Below, piece after piece: positions 1 to 9,700 of a stretch of 64,000 bases of DNA. The stretch comes from an uncultured Prevotellaceae bacterium (GTDB lineage: Bacteria > Bacteroidota > Bacteroidia > Bacteroidales > Bacteroidaceae). The number at the start of each line of letters is the position of its first letter. Positions within the stretch are counted from its first letter, which is position 1. Location of the stretch: the NCBI GenBank assembly GCA_902764705.1, contig CACWWZ010000004.1:62001-126000 (forward strand), read 5' to 3'. The notes below the pieces were generated by a model, which did no database searches, was not told the DNA's origin, and worked only from the letters and a program-made list of their open reading frames with translations. The position numbers and the translations under genes are program-made.

Positions 1-990
1 AGGACGGAAGCCATTGGCGTTATACGAGCCATAGTCCATCAGGTCCCAGGCATCCATACCCTGACCACCCGAATAGTCTATATCATAAAAATCAGGATAG
101 CCCAGACAATGGCTGAACTCATGACACATGGTGCCAATACCTTCTATCTGGCCATTACCTTGCAACTCACTGCCACAGGCATAATTGTTGACCCGCAGGC
201 CATTACCGACAGACACCGAGCCTGCACCGCTGGAATTCAAATCCCAGGCATGGGGCCAGATGGTATTGGCAGCGCCACCGTCAGCCTCGCCTTTACCGGC
301 ATAGATGAGATAGACCTGGTCCACATAGCCGTCAGTGTCCCAGTCGTACTGACTCCAGTTCTCCACCTGATTCTTCACCAACTCGACAGCCTTACGGACC
401 ATCTCGCCAGGATGATTGTCATTGCCAGAGTAGTCGTTACTTCCATAATAGGATTGCGTCTTAGGCAAAGTAACAGGTCCCACAACGTCGAATGTCAGTT
501 CAAACAGTCCTGAACTCTGGGCATAGAAGTAGTCATACATTGAACCCACAAAATTACCCTCATTAAAATTCTGCTCATTGGCAATACGCACATAGAGGGC
601 ACTATCGTTAGTGGACTGGAAAGAGACATTCGAGAAATTAACCAAAATGATCAGTCCCCTTTTCTGTCCGAAATAGGAGCCAACCTCACCCACACGACGA
701 CCTTGCAACCGCTGAGCACGGCGTGCATTGACAACAGCACGACGAGACTTCGCCTGCTGCTTCACAGCCTCGGCATCCACCTCCGAGTAATAATCATTAT
801 CATTGAACTGCTGATAGGACTTGCCATTGTCTGCCAACCAGAAGTGACCATGCTCGTCACCCACCAGTCGGGCATTGACGGTGGTGCCATCACTTACGGG
901 AATTGTTCTTGTCAAGTTGCGCTTGGCTGGAACTGCAAACATCGAAATGCTTATCAGCATCAACAATAAAGTTATATAATATCTTTTCAT
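1..990 (-). CDS. M6-family metalloprotease, secreted (C-terminus cut by window edge)
   Basis: The minus-strand frame is open from an ATG at 990 to the window edge (330 codons), so the C-terminal part is missing. The start MKRYYITLLLMLISISMFAVPA is a signal peptide ending near residue 22. A zinc-binding motif of the M6 (immune inhibitor A-like) type, HEFSHCLGYPD, is at residues 290-300: H290, E291 and H294 with G297 and D300 of the HExxHxxGxxD signature, followed by a DLMDYGSYN segment typical of this family. Secreted M6 enzymes hydrolyse extracellular proteins; substrate is unknown here. A matching promoter lies at 1029-1059. The family call is solid, the biological role is inference. Confidence 0.88.
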   Translation of the reverse strand, partial: MKRYYITLLLMLISISMFAVPAKRNLTRTIPVSDGTTVNARLVGDEHGHFWLADNGKSYQQFNDNDYYSEVDAEAVKQQAKSRRAVVNARRAQRLQGRRVGEVGSYFGQKRGLIILVNFSNVSFQSTNDSALYVRIANEQNFNEGNFVGSMYDYFYAQSSGLFELTFDVVGPVTLPKTQSYYGSNDYSGNDNHPGEMVRKAVELVKNQVENWSQYDWDTDGYVDQVYLIYAGKGEADGGAANTIWPHAWDLNSSGAGSVSVGNGLRVNNYACGSELQGNGQIEGIGTMCHEFSHCLGYPDFYDIDYSGGQGMDAWDLMDYGSYNANGFRP

Positions 991-1028
991 CTGCTAAACA
1001 AATTTATAATTGGTGTTAGAACAGCTTG

Positions 1029-1059
1029 CAAAGGTAGCTAAAAATGACAAATATACCAA
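1029..1059 (-). promoter_or_regulatory. Bacteroidetes-type promoter of the M6 protease gene
   Basis: On the minus strand TTG (1057-1059) is separated by 20 nt from TACCTTTG (1029-1036), the consensus -33/-7 spacing of the Bacteroidetes primary sigma factor. Predicted leader is about 35 nt before the ATG at 990. Confidence 0.75.
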
Positions 1060-1150
1060 ACAAATTGCATAAAAAGTGAAATAATACTAGTGTTCTAGCC
1101 TACTAAAAATGTCTTTTTTTATGTATTTTTGCAATTTTTTAGAAAAAATG

Positions 1151-1181
1151 TTGCATAATTGCAAAATAATTCGTAACTTCG
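1151..1181 (+). promoter_or_regulatory. Bacteroidetes-type promoter of the OmpA gene
   Basis: TTG at 1151-1153, 20 nt, then TAACTTCG at 1174-1181. This gives a leader of about 45 nt to the ATG at 1231. The region 991-1230 therefore holds two divergent promoters and nothing else I can identify. Confidence 0.75.
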
Positions 1182-1230
1182 CACCCTAAACGATAAGTAT
1201 TTAATGTATTCAACTTAATATTAAGTAATT

Positions 1231-2358
1231 ATGAAAATGAAGAAAGTAATTTTTGTAGCACTTCTTGCCTTAGTAGGTATGAATGCTATGGCACAGCGTC
1301 AGGAGAAGGTCGTTGACCGTATTGACCAGCGCACTGTGCAGGAGTTAGATCACGTAGATGTAAATACATTGTTCAAGCCCTACTGGTATCTTGATCTGCA
1401 GGGTGGTGCACAGTGGACCATCGGTGAAGCAAAGTTCAAGGATCTGCTGTCACCCAACGTACAGCTGGGTCTGGGTTACCAGTTCTCAAAGGTTGTTGGT
1501 GCTCGTCTGGCATTCAACGGCTGGCAGTCTAAGGGTGGTTTCGACAACCGTGAAATCATGAACTTCAAGTGGAAGTACATTGCTGGTGGTCTTGACCTGA
1601 CCTTCAACCTGTCTAACCTGGTTGCTGGTTGGAACCCCAAGCGTCTGTTCAACCTGTCACTCTTCGTTGGTGGTGGTGTTAACTATGAGTTCGACAACGA
1701 CGAGGCTAAGGCTCTGGCTGCTCAGGGCTACAAGATGCAGTATCTGTGGGATGACAAGGAGATTCGTCCTTATGGCCGCGTTGGTCTGCAGGCTATGTTC
1801 CGTCTGAGCGACGCCGTTAACCTCCTGTTCGAGGGTAACGCCAATGGTCTGAGCGACAAGTACAACTCTAAGTATGGTGACAACATCGATAAGTACGTGA
1901 ATGCACTTGTTGGTCTGCGCATCAACCTGGGTAAGACCTATCGTGAGGAGTCTCATGAAGTTTACCGCGACGTGATTGTTTACGATACTATCTACAAGTA
2001 TGTAACCATCGAGGAGCCCAAACCCGTTAAGATTGAGCCGATTCGCCGCGACGTATTCTTCATCATCAACAAGTACGACATCCAGGAGACTGAGGTTGAC
2101 AAGATTGCCGACGTTGCAGCTTACCTGAAGAAGTATCCCAATGCAAAGGTTAACGTAGTAGGTTATGCTGATGCTGGTACTGGTAACGACAAGATCAACG
2201 ACCGTCTGGCTAAGCAGCGTGCTGATATCGTAGTGAAGGAACTCATCGAGAAGTATGAGATCGCTGCTGAGCGCATCAGCTACGACTCTAAGGGTTCACA
2301 CGAACAGCCGTTCGAGGAGAACGACAAGAACCGTGTATCTATCATGATTGCTGAGTAA
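1231..2358 (+). CDS. OmpA-family outer membrane porin
   Basis: 375 residues. Signal peptide MKMKKVIFVALLALVGMNAMA precedes a mature start at QRQEK. Residues about 45-235 alternate polar and aromatic residues like an eight-stranded beta-barrel (DLQGGAQWTIGEAKF, GLGYQFSKVVGARLAFNGW, NLGKTYR). Residues about 268-375 form an OmpA C-terminal peptidoglycan-binding domain (VFFIINKYDI, VVGYADAGTGND, LAKQRADIVVKELI, NRVSIMI). Proteins of this kind are abundant structural porins of Bacteroidales that anchor the outer membrane to the cell wall. Codon use is very regular (AAG, GGT, CTG), consistent with high expression, and a strong promoter and terminator flank the gene as a monocistron. Confidence 0.9.
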   Translation: MKMKKVIFVALLALVGMNAMAQRQEKVVDRIDQRTVQELDHVDVNTLFKPYWYLDLQGGAQWTIGEAKFKDLLSPNVQLGLGYQFSKVVGARLAFNGWQSKGGFDNREIMNFKWKYIAGGLDLTFNLSNLVAGWNPKRLFNLSLFVGGGVNYEFDNDEAKALAAQGYKMQYLWDDKEIRPYGRVGLQAMFRLSDAVNLLFEGNANGLSDKYNSKYGDNIDKYVNALVGLRINLGKTYREESHEVYRDVIVYDTIYKYVTIEEPKPVKIEPIRRDVFFIINKYDIQETEVDKIADVAAYLKKYPNAKVNVVGYADAGTGNDKINDRLAKQRADIVVKELIEKYEIAAERISYDSKGSHEQPFEENDKNRVSIMIAE

Positions 2359-2385
2359 TCATTCACAGTTCACAACAACAAATAA

Positions 2386-2416
2386 GGGGCTGCTCAATTT
2401 GAGCAGCCCCTCTTAT
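2386..2416. terminator. Bidirectional rho-independent terminator
   Basis: A 10-bp GC-rich stem (2386-2395 with 2401-2410), loop AATTT, followed by TCTTATTTT on the plus strand and by an A/T-rich TTATT on the minus strand. It sits between the convergent OmpA and DUF1573 genes and can serve both. Confidence 0.85.
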
Positions 2417-2439
2417 TTTCACATTGGGATAAATCGGAA

Positions 2440-2865
2440 TCAGTTACGCTCTCCAGTCAGTGCCACCTCGACAGAACCGCCATTACTATGAACCATCACA
2501 GAACGGACAAATTCACCTGAAGGAACCGCACCTATATTTAAGAACACTTTCAGACGTCCTCCGTGTCCCGGACGGATGGGACGTTCAGGATATTCAGCAC
2601 GGATACACACACAGAATGGCTCTACGCTATCGATCACCAAAGGCTCACTACCCTCGTTAATCATCAACACATCACGTTGTATGGTGCCATCTTCAAGACT
2701 TACCGTTCCCAAATTCCATTCCTGCTGGGGAATGAGCAGATGTGCCGGACCTTCCTTGGGTTCTACAATACGCCCCTTGTCCTTACATCCGCCAACAACT
2801 ATAGCCAACAGACATCCTGTCAACAACAACCCTACCCGACGGAAACTTTTCTGTTTTGTCATCAT
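2440..2865 (-). CDS. DUF1573-domain lipoprotein
   Basis: The frame extends upstream to 2919, but the first plausible signal peptide starts at the MMTKQKSF pair (2865/2862); the longer version would run through the terminator hairpin at 2887-2915. The lipobox VVGGC gives an SPII cysteine about 30 residues in. The rest (WNLGTVSLEDGTIQRDVLMINEGSEPL, then PIRPGHGGRLKVF and SNGGSVEVALTG) matches the immunoglobulin-like DUF1573 pattern, in which a periplasmic or surface beta-sandwich carries a conserved Cys pair (FCVC here). Function of the family is unknown. It follows the 1042-residue protein gene by about 70 nt and is probably only partly co-transcribed because a hairpin intervenes. Confidence 0.75.
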   Translation of the reverse strand: MMTKQKSFRRVGLLLTGCLLAIVVGGCKDKGRIVEPKEGPAHLLIPQQEWNLGTVSLEDGTIQRDVLMINEGSEPLVIDSVEPFCVCIRAEYPERPIRPGHGGRLKVFLNIGAVPSGEFVRSVMVHSNGGSVEVALTGERN

Positions 2866-2886
2866 GATATACCTATTGATATAAAT

Positions 2887-2915
2887 AGGTGGCGATACCC
2901 TAAGCATCGCCACCT
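2887..2915 (-). terminator. Hairpin terminator or attenuator
   Basis: Perfect 10-bp stem (2887-2896 with 2906-2915), 9-nt loop, followed on the minus strand by ATTTATAT. It lies just after the stop of the 1042-residue protein gene and before the DUF1573 start, so it probably reduces read-through. Confidence 0.65.
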
Positions 2916-2933
2916 CCATTGATATTCTTTTTC

Positions 2934-5900
2934 TTACTTCTTGATTACCTTCTTGCCATTGATAATGTATATGCCCTTGTCGGTCATTGCAGCAACGCGG
3001 CGACCTTGCAAGTCGAAGACAACCTTCTCTTGAGCATTGTCAACAGTAACATTCATGATACCTGTTGCAAGTTCCTCGTAGGTAGCCTCGGCATCAGTCA
3101 ATATCTTCAGCGTCTTTTCGGGCACAAGAGCCTTCTGGGCATCCGTCAGAGCGTCGTAGGCTGCGCGGGCTGCATCGATGCGTGCCTTGCATTCCTCAGT
3201 GTATTCCACTGTACCGATGGCGTTGATCTTGGCGATGACGGCATTGGCGGCAGCCTGGTCTACAGATTGGGTTGCTGCTTCATTGTCAATCTTGAATGTC
3301 ATGCCGATTCGGCCGTTCACAATACAATCAGACTCTTTCACATCCTCACCGTTCAGCCATTGGCCAAATACCTCGTTACCGAAGCTAGCCTCGGGGAAGA
3401 CGACACGGGCAAGGAATGGCTTATTATCGAATTCACCTGGCTCAATCGCAGGATTCCAACGAACGATGTATGCCTTCAAATCAGGATCTGCTCCTCCGTA
3501 TTCCTCAGGCAGGGCAAAGTCGGGATAGTACTCCAGTTTACCATCACGATACATGATATCGTCGTTCCAACCATCGATAAGCGTAATGGTCTTACTCGGA
3601 TCAATACACATATCCTGATATACCTGACCCTTACGGATGTATACAAATATATTATTCAATACAGTATCCTGAAGAGGAGTGTCACCCGATACTATCGGCC
3701 AGCCATAGAATTCAAAATTCTTGATAAAGCTGGGTGCAGGAATTTCGAACGACAACGTCACATCGCTCTCATTCACATTATCCTGCTCATAGGTAAATGT
3801 ACCCTTCTCGATGAACAAGGAATAAGTACCAGCCTCCAAGCCATCCACATAGATGGTGAACTGACTCTGTGTACCGGTAACAGCCTCAATGAGCTTCTCG
3901 GCAGTAATCTTGGCAGTGACATCCACATTTCCCTGCTTCACCTTCACCTTCGTCGCATCACTCAGGGTGGCGCTGGCCACCACACCGATGGTCAGTGTCA
4001 TGGTGTGAGTCGTCATATTCACCTCTGAGAGTTCAAAAGTAGGAGTTACCGGTGGAACATCAGGCTTAATCTGCGGTTCCTCAGTCTCTATAAAGCGGAA
4101 AGCATGGGTAAAGTCACTCTCAAAGAGCAACGTATTCTTTGCCGGATCTGTTGCGATAACAGGAGCATCGCCATGTTTTACCAAAGCATAGGCAGGATCT
4201 ACAGCCGCACCCGTAGCATCAAGATTACCCATCGGGCCCTTGATGGTTATCAGACCAGCAACGATGCTCTGGTCAGGAGCAGGTCCCTCTGCAGGAGCTG
4301 GTAACAACATCTTACCCAAGGTGAGGTTAGTCAAATAATTCTTCTTGTTCAAGACGTTGGTAGTTGACATACCTGTATACAAATTCTCTCCAATGAGAAC
4401 ATGCAGATAATTATAGACATCATTACCCTCTTCATCCTTAGCCACTTTCAGGCGCAGGACAAAGCCTGCATCAGTAATATCCTCTATCTGGAAAGCAGTA
4501 GGTGTACCACCAATGGTCACTCCACCATCAACAAAAGACAGGGGGAGTTCAGCCTTATCCTTATTCACACTGGTGATGGCATACCACTTCTCCTTAAGCG
4601 GCAGCTTAATGTCTGTGCAGTCATAGAATGCCTTGATAGCCGCTTTAAGACTGGCGATATTTGCATCAAGACCCTCCAGCGTAGTAGCGAGTTCCATGTT
4701 GATTACTGCAGCCAACGAATTCTCAGGATTGTCAGCTTTAGGATAACCCACCGAGTCAATCAGTGCAAGAAGCACTTTAGCTGAGTCCTGCAAAGCAATG
4801 GCCTCGACTCGCTTGTCATACAGAGGATCCACGACCTTCCATGTCAGCGTGTCAGTAGGATTCCAATAGTCATCAGGATCCAATGTGCCATCCTTCTGGA
4901 ATACCGTATGTATGAGGCTGTCAGGTATAACTATGGTCCATACGCCTAAGTTTGCCTCGCTATTATCAATTGCGCCATGGCTATTCTTTAACTGTACGAT
5001 GTTCTTATGCGTCTTGTCTACGCTCATATCGACAGTATACATGGCCTCTCCGTTCTTATACATTTTCACCACCTTATTGGCATCTGAAATCAATTTAACA
5101 TCCTTGCCAAAAGTTAACTTGACGGTCTGGGGCAATGATTTCACCTCTCCTTCTTCAGGATCAACTGCCGTAGGAAGGAAGATATCACGAATCTTACGGA
5201 CCTTAAACTGATAGACAGGCAATGCTTTGTTTTGCACCTCTTGGCCATCTACAGTGCCTTTTACGCTTCGGGCCGGTACCGTAATAGTGAAATCACCATC
5301 CTCAATAATAGGAGTCTTGGTTGCTATCGACAGCAACTTGCCTGTACAAGTAGGCACTATCTCTACAGCATTATCCTTGGCATCTTTCATGGTGATAGCT
5401 GCCAAATCCAGCGGAGAGATATCATAGGGGAACGTCAAATCGAGCGACTTAAACGAGGGTACCTGTAACACCTCGGTAGCCGCTGCAGAATACGTCTTGG
5501 CAGACTCACCGTTGGCTTCAATGATCTCTGCCTTCGAAGGCTCCAGAACCTCTGATGTGGTCGTATAATATACAGTAACCGACATGATCTGCGGTTCCAT
5601 TGTGGTGGGATTAGAGAATAACACGGCAGAAGAACCACTCTCCGATGAGGCTGTCCAGGTGTTTGAGTCATAATCAAACGATCCCTCATTGACCATTAAC
5701 TCCTTCTTTGAACCGGTAAATATGATTTTGGTAATCATAGCGCCCAGTTTCCCGGCAATCTTCAACTTTGCATTTGCTGAAAAACCTACATAGTATTGAG
5801 TGCCAACACCAGCAATAATTCTCGTATACAGCTCAGCGATACCATACATATTATTCATCTCGAAGGACAGCATAATCTTTTCATCTTGCGTATCGGTGAA

Positions 5901-6062
5901 GGTGTAATTGGAAATGATGACGTAATTGCCATTCTCTGGTGAAGGTGTAACAGGAGGCGACAATTTCGTAGGTTTCTGAAAGTCGAACGTAACGACTCTC
6001 GTTAACTGAGCCTGTCCTTGGAGGGACAAGAGCGTCATCAGGAAAAGTAGTATCTTCTTCAT
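2934..6062 (-). CDS. Large secreted multidomain protein with C-terminal sorting-like tail
   Basis: 1042 residues. Signal peptide MKKILLFLMTLLSLQGQAQ. The body is beta-rich and acidic, with repeated Ig-like or Big-like stretches (for example residues about 175-290 and 295-410, where VDPEEGEVKSLPQTVKLTFGKDV resembles a bacterial Ig-like domain, and about 670-770). Near the C-terminus an alanine-rich three-helix stretch, AAANAVIAKINAIGTVEYTEECKARIDAARAAYDAL, looks like a FIVAR-type module. It ends VVFDLQGRRVAAMTDKGIYIINGKKVIKK, the C-terminal form common in exported Bacteroidales proteins and thought to be a secretion or surface-sorting tail (type IX-like). No catalytic signature was recognised; it is probably an adhesin or glycan-binding surface protein. 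It starts 19 nt after the small lipoprotein gene and likely shares its transcript. Confidence 0.75.
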   Translation of the reverse strand: MKKILLFLMTLLSLQGQAQLTRVVTFDFQKPTKLSPPVTPSPENGNYVIISNYTFTDTQDEKIMLSFEMNNMYGIAELYTRIIAGVGTQYYVGFSANAKLKIAGKLGAMITKIIFTGSKKELMVNEGSFDYDSNTWTASSESGSSAVLFSNPTTMEPQIMSVTVYYTTTSEVLEPSKAEIIEANGESAKTYSAAATEVLQVPSFKSLDLTFPYDISPLDLAAITMKDAKDNAVEIVPTCTGKLLSIATKTPIIEDGDFTITVPARSVKGTVDGQEVQNKALPVYQFKVRKIRDIFLPTAVDPEEGEVKSLPQTVKLTFGKDVKLISDANKVVKMYKNGEAMYTVDMSVDKTHKNIVQLKNSHGAIDNSEANLGVWTIVIPDSLIHTVFQKDGTLDPDDYWNPTDTLTWKVVDPLYDKRVEAIALQDSAKVLLALIDSVGYPKADNPENSLAAVINMELATTLEGLDANIASLKAAIKAFYDCTDIKLPLKEKWYAITSVNKDKAELPLSFVDGGVTIGGTPTAFQIEDITDAGFVLRLKVAKDEEGNDVYNYLHVLIGENLYTGMSTTNVLNKKNYLTNLTLGKMLLPAPAEGPAPDQSIVAGLITIKGPMGNLDATGAAVDPAYALVKHGDAPVIATDPAKNTLLFESDFTHAFRFIETEEPQIKPDVPPVTPTFELSEVNMTTHTMTLTIGVVASATLSDATKVKVKQGNVDVTAKITAEKLIEAVTGTQSQFTIYVDGLEAGTYSLFIEKGTFTYEQDNVNESDVTLSFEIPAPSFIKNFEFYGWPIVSGDTPLQDTVLNNIFVYIRKGQVYQDMCIDPSKTITLIDGWNDDIMYRDGKLEYYPDFALPEEYGGADPDLKAYIVRWNPAIEPGEFDNKPFLARVVFPEASFGNEVFGQWLNGEDVKESDCIVNGRIGMTFKIDNEAATQSVDQAAANAVIAKINAIGTVEYTEECKARIDAARAAYDALTDAQKALVPEKTLKILTDAEATYEELATGIMNVTVDNAQEKVVFDLQGRRVAAMTDKGIYIINGKKVIKK

Positions 6063-6081
6063 ATAAGTTTATATATGGGGT

Positions 6082-6603
6082 TTACAAATCTTCATGCATT
6101 TCCAGTTGCTTATCCTGGTCTATAGCTTTATCCTGAGTCTTAACACAGAGCTTCCACTGATCGTCCACTCTCACAGGATTAAACATAAACATGGTAGTAG
6201 CAGGAGCACCGCCGGTCTGTTCGGCAGTAGCAAAAGTTATCTCATACTTGACGTCATTACAGCCTTCAAGCATGAAAGAGTAGTATTTACGTTCATAGTT
6301 AAGCACAGGGAAACGATGGAACTGACGCTGAAGACGACCTTTCATGTCATCCGAAAGTGGAGTCAATTCCTGTGTACTGTCATTATATTCATACAATGAT
6401 GCTATCACTTCATCAATCTTCTTACCTTTCAGCAGTTCCATGGCATTATCGCATATCTGAAGCATCTGAGTAGTATCAGAAGCAGTCAACATGCTACGGA
6501 ATTCTTCAATCTGCTCCTCACGTGTCTGTGATTTTTTGTTAGAACAGGAAGTTACCACCAAGACAGCTGCTATTGCCAGAAATAAAAAACCTATCTTTTT
6601 CAT
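6082..6603 (-). CDS. Small lipoprotein of unknown function
   Basis: 173 residues. SPII signal MKKIGFLFLAIAAVLVVTSC with the lipid cysteine at residue 20. The mature part begins with a charged helix (EEQIEEFRSMLTASDTTQMLQICDNAMELL) followed by a mixed alpha/beta domain containing YSFMLEGCNDVKYEITFAT and a strand pair around VRVDDQWKLCVKTQD, which recalls a DUF4878/NTF2-like lipoprotein. I do not recognise the family with certainty. It lies directly upstream of the 1042-residue secreted protein (19-nt gap), so the two probably act together at the cell surface. Confidence 0.65.
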   Translation of the reverse strand: MKKIGFLFLAIAAVLVVTSCSNKKSQTREEQIEEFRSMLTASDTTQMLQICDNAMELLKGKKIDEVIASLYEYNDSTQELTPLSDDMKGRLQRQFHRFPVLNYERKYYSFMLEGCNDVKYEITFATAEQTGGAPATTMFMFNPVRVDDQWKLCVKTQDKAIDQDKQLEMHEDL

Positions 6604-6628
6604 TGTAATTAGTGTTTTGAAAGAAAAA

Positions 6629-6662
6629 GAGAGTGCGTCCGCTCTCTGCGAGACGCACTCTC
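6629..6662 (-). terminator. Rho-independent terminator after the 1409-residue lipoprotein gene
   Basis: Perfect 11-bp stem (6629-6639 with 6652-6662), 12-nt loop, followed on the minus strand by CTTTTTCTTTC. It closes the 10938-6709 transcript before the next lipoprotein gene. Confidence 0.85.
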
Positions 6663-6708
6663 CTGTTAGAGCTTTAGATATTTGATATCTTATTCAAAAA
6701 TCTATCAA

Positions 6709-9700
6709 TTAATCATTACCATGAGTTGTGTCAACCTTCCAAGTCAGCTCGCTGTCGAATACCCAACCCCACTCATAACGAATAGCAACCGGGAACTTCA
6801 AGGTGAACTTGGTCAGCGTTGAGCTATTGTTCTCATAGTAGAATCCACCGAACTTAGCCTTGTTAGCAACGTTTGCAGGATAGATACCGAGCTCCTGCTC
6901 AATATTCTTCTCCTTATCGGCGCGGTTGTACTGAATCAGGTTGTATGGCTCATAATCCCAGTATGTTGCACCAGAGAGCTTGCCGAACAGCGTACGAGCT
7001 GTGTTAGCAGGAGCAATAGTAGAAACAGTACCAGCGGTCAGGCCACGCAGGCGGAGCTGAGAAGTAACGGTGTTCAGCTTAACGAAGCCATTACCATCGT
7101 TCAGGTCAACCATAACCTTAGAACCATCGAGGTTGATAGCAATACCCTTGATGTTGTAGTATGCCCAGAACCAGTAGTGGTTGTCATACATGTAACCATC
7201 AGTAGCAGGCTTATCACCACGCCAGTCGAACATCTTCAGGTTGTCGACGATGTAAACAGTATTCTCGTTAGTCTTAGCATCGAGAGCATCATCAGGATTG
7301 TTGTTCGGCAAGTTGATCGGGCGCTTCCAAGAGTTCATCACAGTAGCGACATTGTCGTCGTCATACTGCTTCTGACCTACGTAGTAAGCAACGTCGTTGT
7401 TGCACTGCTGTCCGATGAAGCCGAGCCAGCTGCGGAGTTCCTCGTTGATGTTAGCGTTATTAACCTTGTAGCCAATAGCGTTTACAACATCGTAGCATAC
7501 CCAGTTCTCGAATGCAGTCTGTGTAGCGCTACCAACGATGCCATCCTCAGCGGTCAACCAGTGGAAGAGCTGAATCTCACCTGCATTAGTTGCCTGAGGA
7601 TCACCCTTCGTGTACTGCTGCTTGATAATCTTAGCAATCTGATAATAGGTCTTAGAAGTCTGATCGTAAGCATACAGAATATCATTCTCGAATACACCTG
7701 CATTGCTGTTGATAGCATACTTCTCCATGTCAGCCTTCAAGGTAGCTTCAGCCCACTTGTAAGACTCAGAAGGCTTAACTGTAGCTACATACTCAGCAGA
7801 GAGTGCTGCAGTACCAGGAGTCTTCTCGAAGGTGTTACCCTTCTGGATATAGCGGTTGAACATGTTGTTCCACAACGGGTCAGCTGCGCTAGGAGTAGCA
7901 CTTGCATCAGCCTCGTTGGTACCAATCTTACCAGAACGCTGAGTGGTGATGGTGTACTTGCGGCCACTAATACCTGTGATCTCATAAGTCTTAGGAGCGA
8001 AGTAGTACCAACCCTTATTGATGCTCTGAGGAACGTTGGTGAACAAGGTGTTAGAGATAATGCCGAACCAGTTCTTATCCTTAATAGTGAATCCGTCACG
8101 AGGAGCCTCGATATCAACGAGGTAGCCGCTCCAACCATTGTCAGCACCGGTCTTCCAGTTGTACCAGTAGTTGTCAATCTTCTTGTCGTACTCAGCAACC
8201 TTACCAGCAGCACGCTTCAGAGTTACAGTCAGCTTAACCCATACGAATGGCCACTCTGCATTGTAATCATCCTGAGTGTACTTAACAATTCCGTCAGGAA
8301 TGTTCTTGTTAGCCTCCTCATAGGTCTTAGCCTTGAAGCGGATCCAACGAGTAACAGTAACTTCCTCACCAGCAGCCTTACCATGAGTCAGGTACTCAAC
8401 CTCGTCAGCTGTCAGATACCAGTCGAACTTGTGGTTGGTCTGACCATCAGCATTCGGATAGTAGCGAACTACACCAAGAGCCTTATCCTCGAATGCATTA
8501 GAGGTCTCTTCCTTAGCGTTGTTATTACCCTTCAGAGTAGGTTCACCAGTGTTACCATAGATGTCGCTACCGAAGTTGAAGATACGCATTGAATAAGTCT
8601 TGTGACCATCGTATGCAGGCAACTGAAGAGCATTAGCAGTTACGAATGGAGCATCAGCAGCATCAACAGCAGCGCCCTTATCGATACAGTCAGCCCAGTA
8701 GAAGTAGTCGAACTTGTTCTTCTGATACTGACCCATACCCTGCTCGAGAATCAGTCTTGAGAACTGTGCCCAGTTGGTAGTGAAGACAACACCGTTACAA
8801 ATGTCAGTGGTCTTAGTATCGAACTGATAAGTCTTAATCTGCAGGTTGTCGTTGGTATTAGTAATGTGGATCAGGATATAACCATCCAGCAATACATCAC
8901 CATCAGCGTTCTTAACCATTACACGTACCAGAGGCTCACGGTCGATAGCAGTCTTGCTGCCCCATGTCTCAGCCTCAGTTACTGCAATCTCATTAACAGT
9001 CAGAGCGCGAACGCGACCAGTGTAGCTGATTGTAGCATTCTTAGCAGCCTCAACCTCTGTATCAGTGAAGGTTGCATAACGAGAATCGTGAGTTACGTTG
9101 GTGTCAGTCTCATAGTCAACGAGCTGGAACTCATAGTGGAGTCCATAGAATTCCTCGTCACCATAGTACTTCTTCACGTTCAGAGGATCAACTACGTTAG
9201 AAACATGATCAGATGCATTCCAGTTAGTTCCGCTAACGGTACGACGGATCACATCCTCCTTCAGAACACGAATACCAATGTACTCCTTCAGGTCAATGTA
9301 GCTGTCGTAGATAGGAAGTTCGAGAGCTGCACCGATCTGATTGTCAAGAGCCTCCTTCGGAGAGTCCCAAACGAAGATCTTCTGATCGGTGTACCAACCC
9401 TTCTCATCACCAGTAACAGCAGCCTCAGGACCGAAGCCAGGCTCCTTATACATAGGAGACTCAGTATGCTTAGTAGTCTGCCAAACCAGACCCTCAAGAG
9501 TCAGGCGATAAGGCAACAGCAGAGCGTAGTCAGAGGTAACATCAGCACCATCAATGTTGTGGAGCTGCAGAGCAATTGTGTTGTCGGTATCCTTGTGAGT
9601 ACCAGTATCGTTCTTGTACCAGTTATACCAAGCTTTAGCTGAAGCTTCCCAAGGCATCTTATAAGAAGCATCCAAGGTTCCGGGCAGATAGCCACCGTTG

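Noticed and set aside
109..969. Two short plus-strand frames (134 and 88 codons)
   Set aside because: They overlap the M6 metalloprotease, whose zinc motif and signal peptide are on the minus strand.
2919..4028. 369-codon plus-strand frame
   Set aside because: Antisense to the 1042-residue secreted protein, which has a signal peptide and a family tail; no promoter for the plus frame.
7177..8592. 471-codon open frame on the plus strand
   Set aside because: Antisense to the giant lipoprotein; sequence is Leu/Val/Ser-rich without any domain, a mirror of the real gene.
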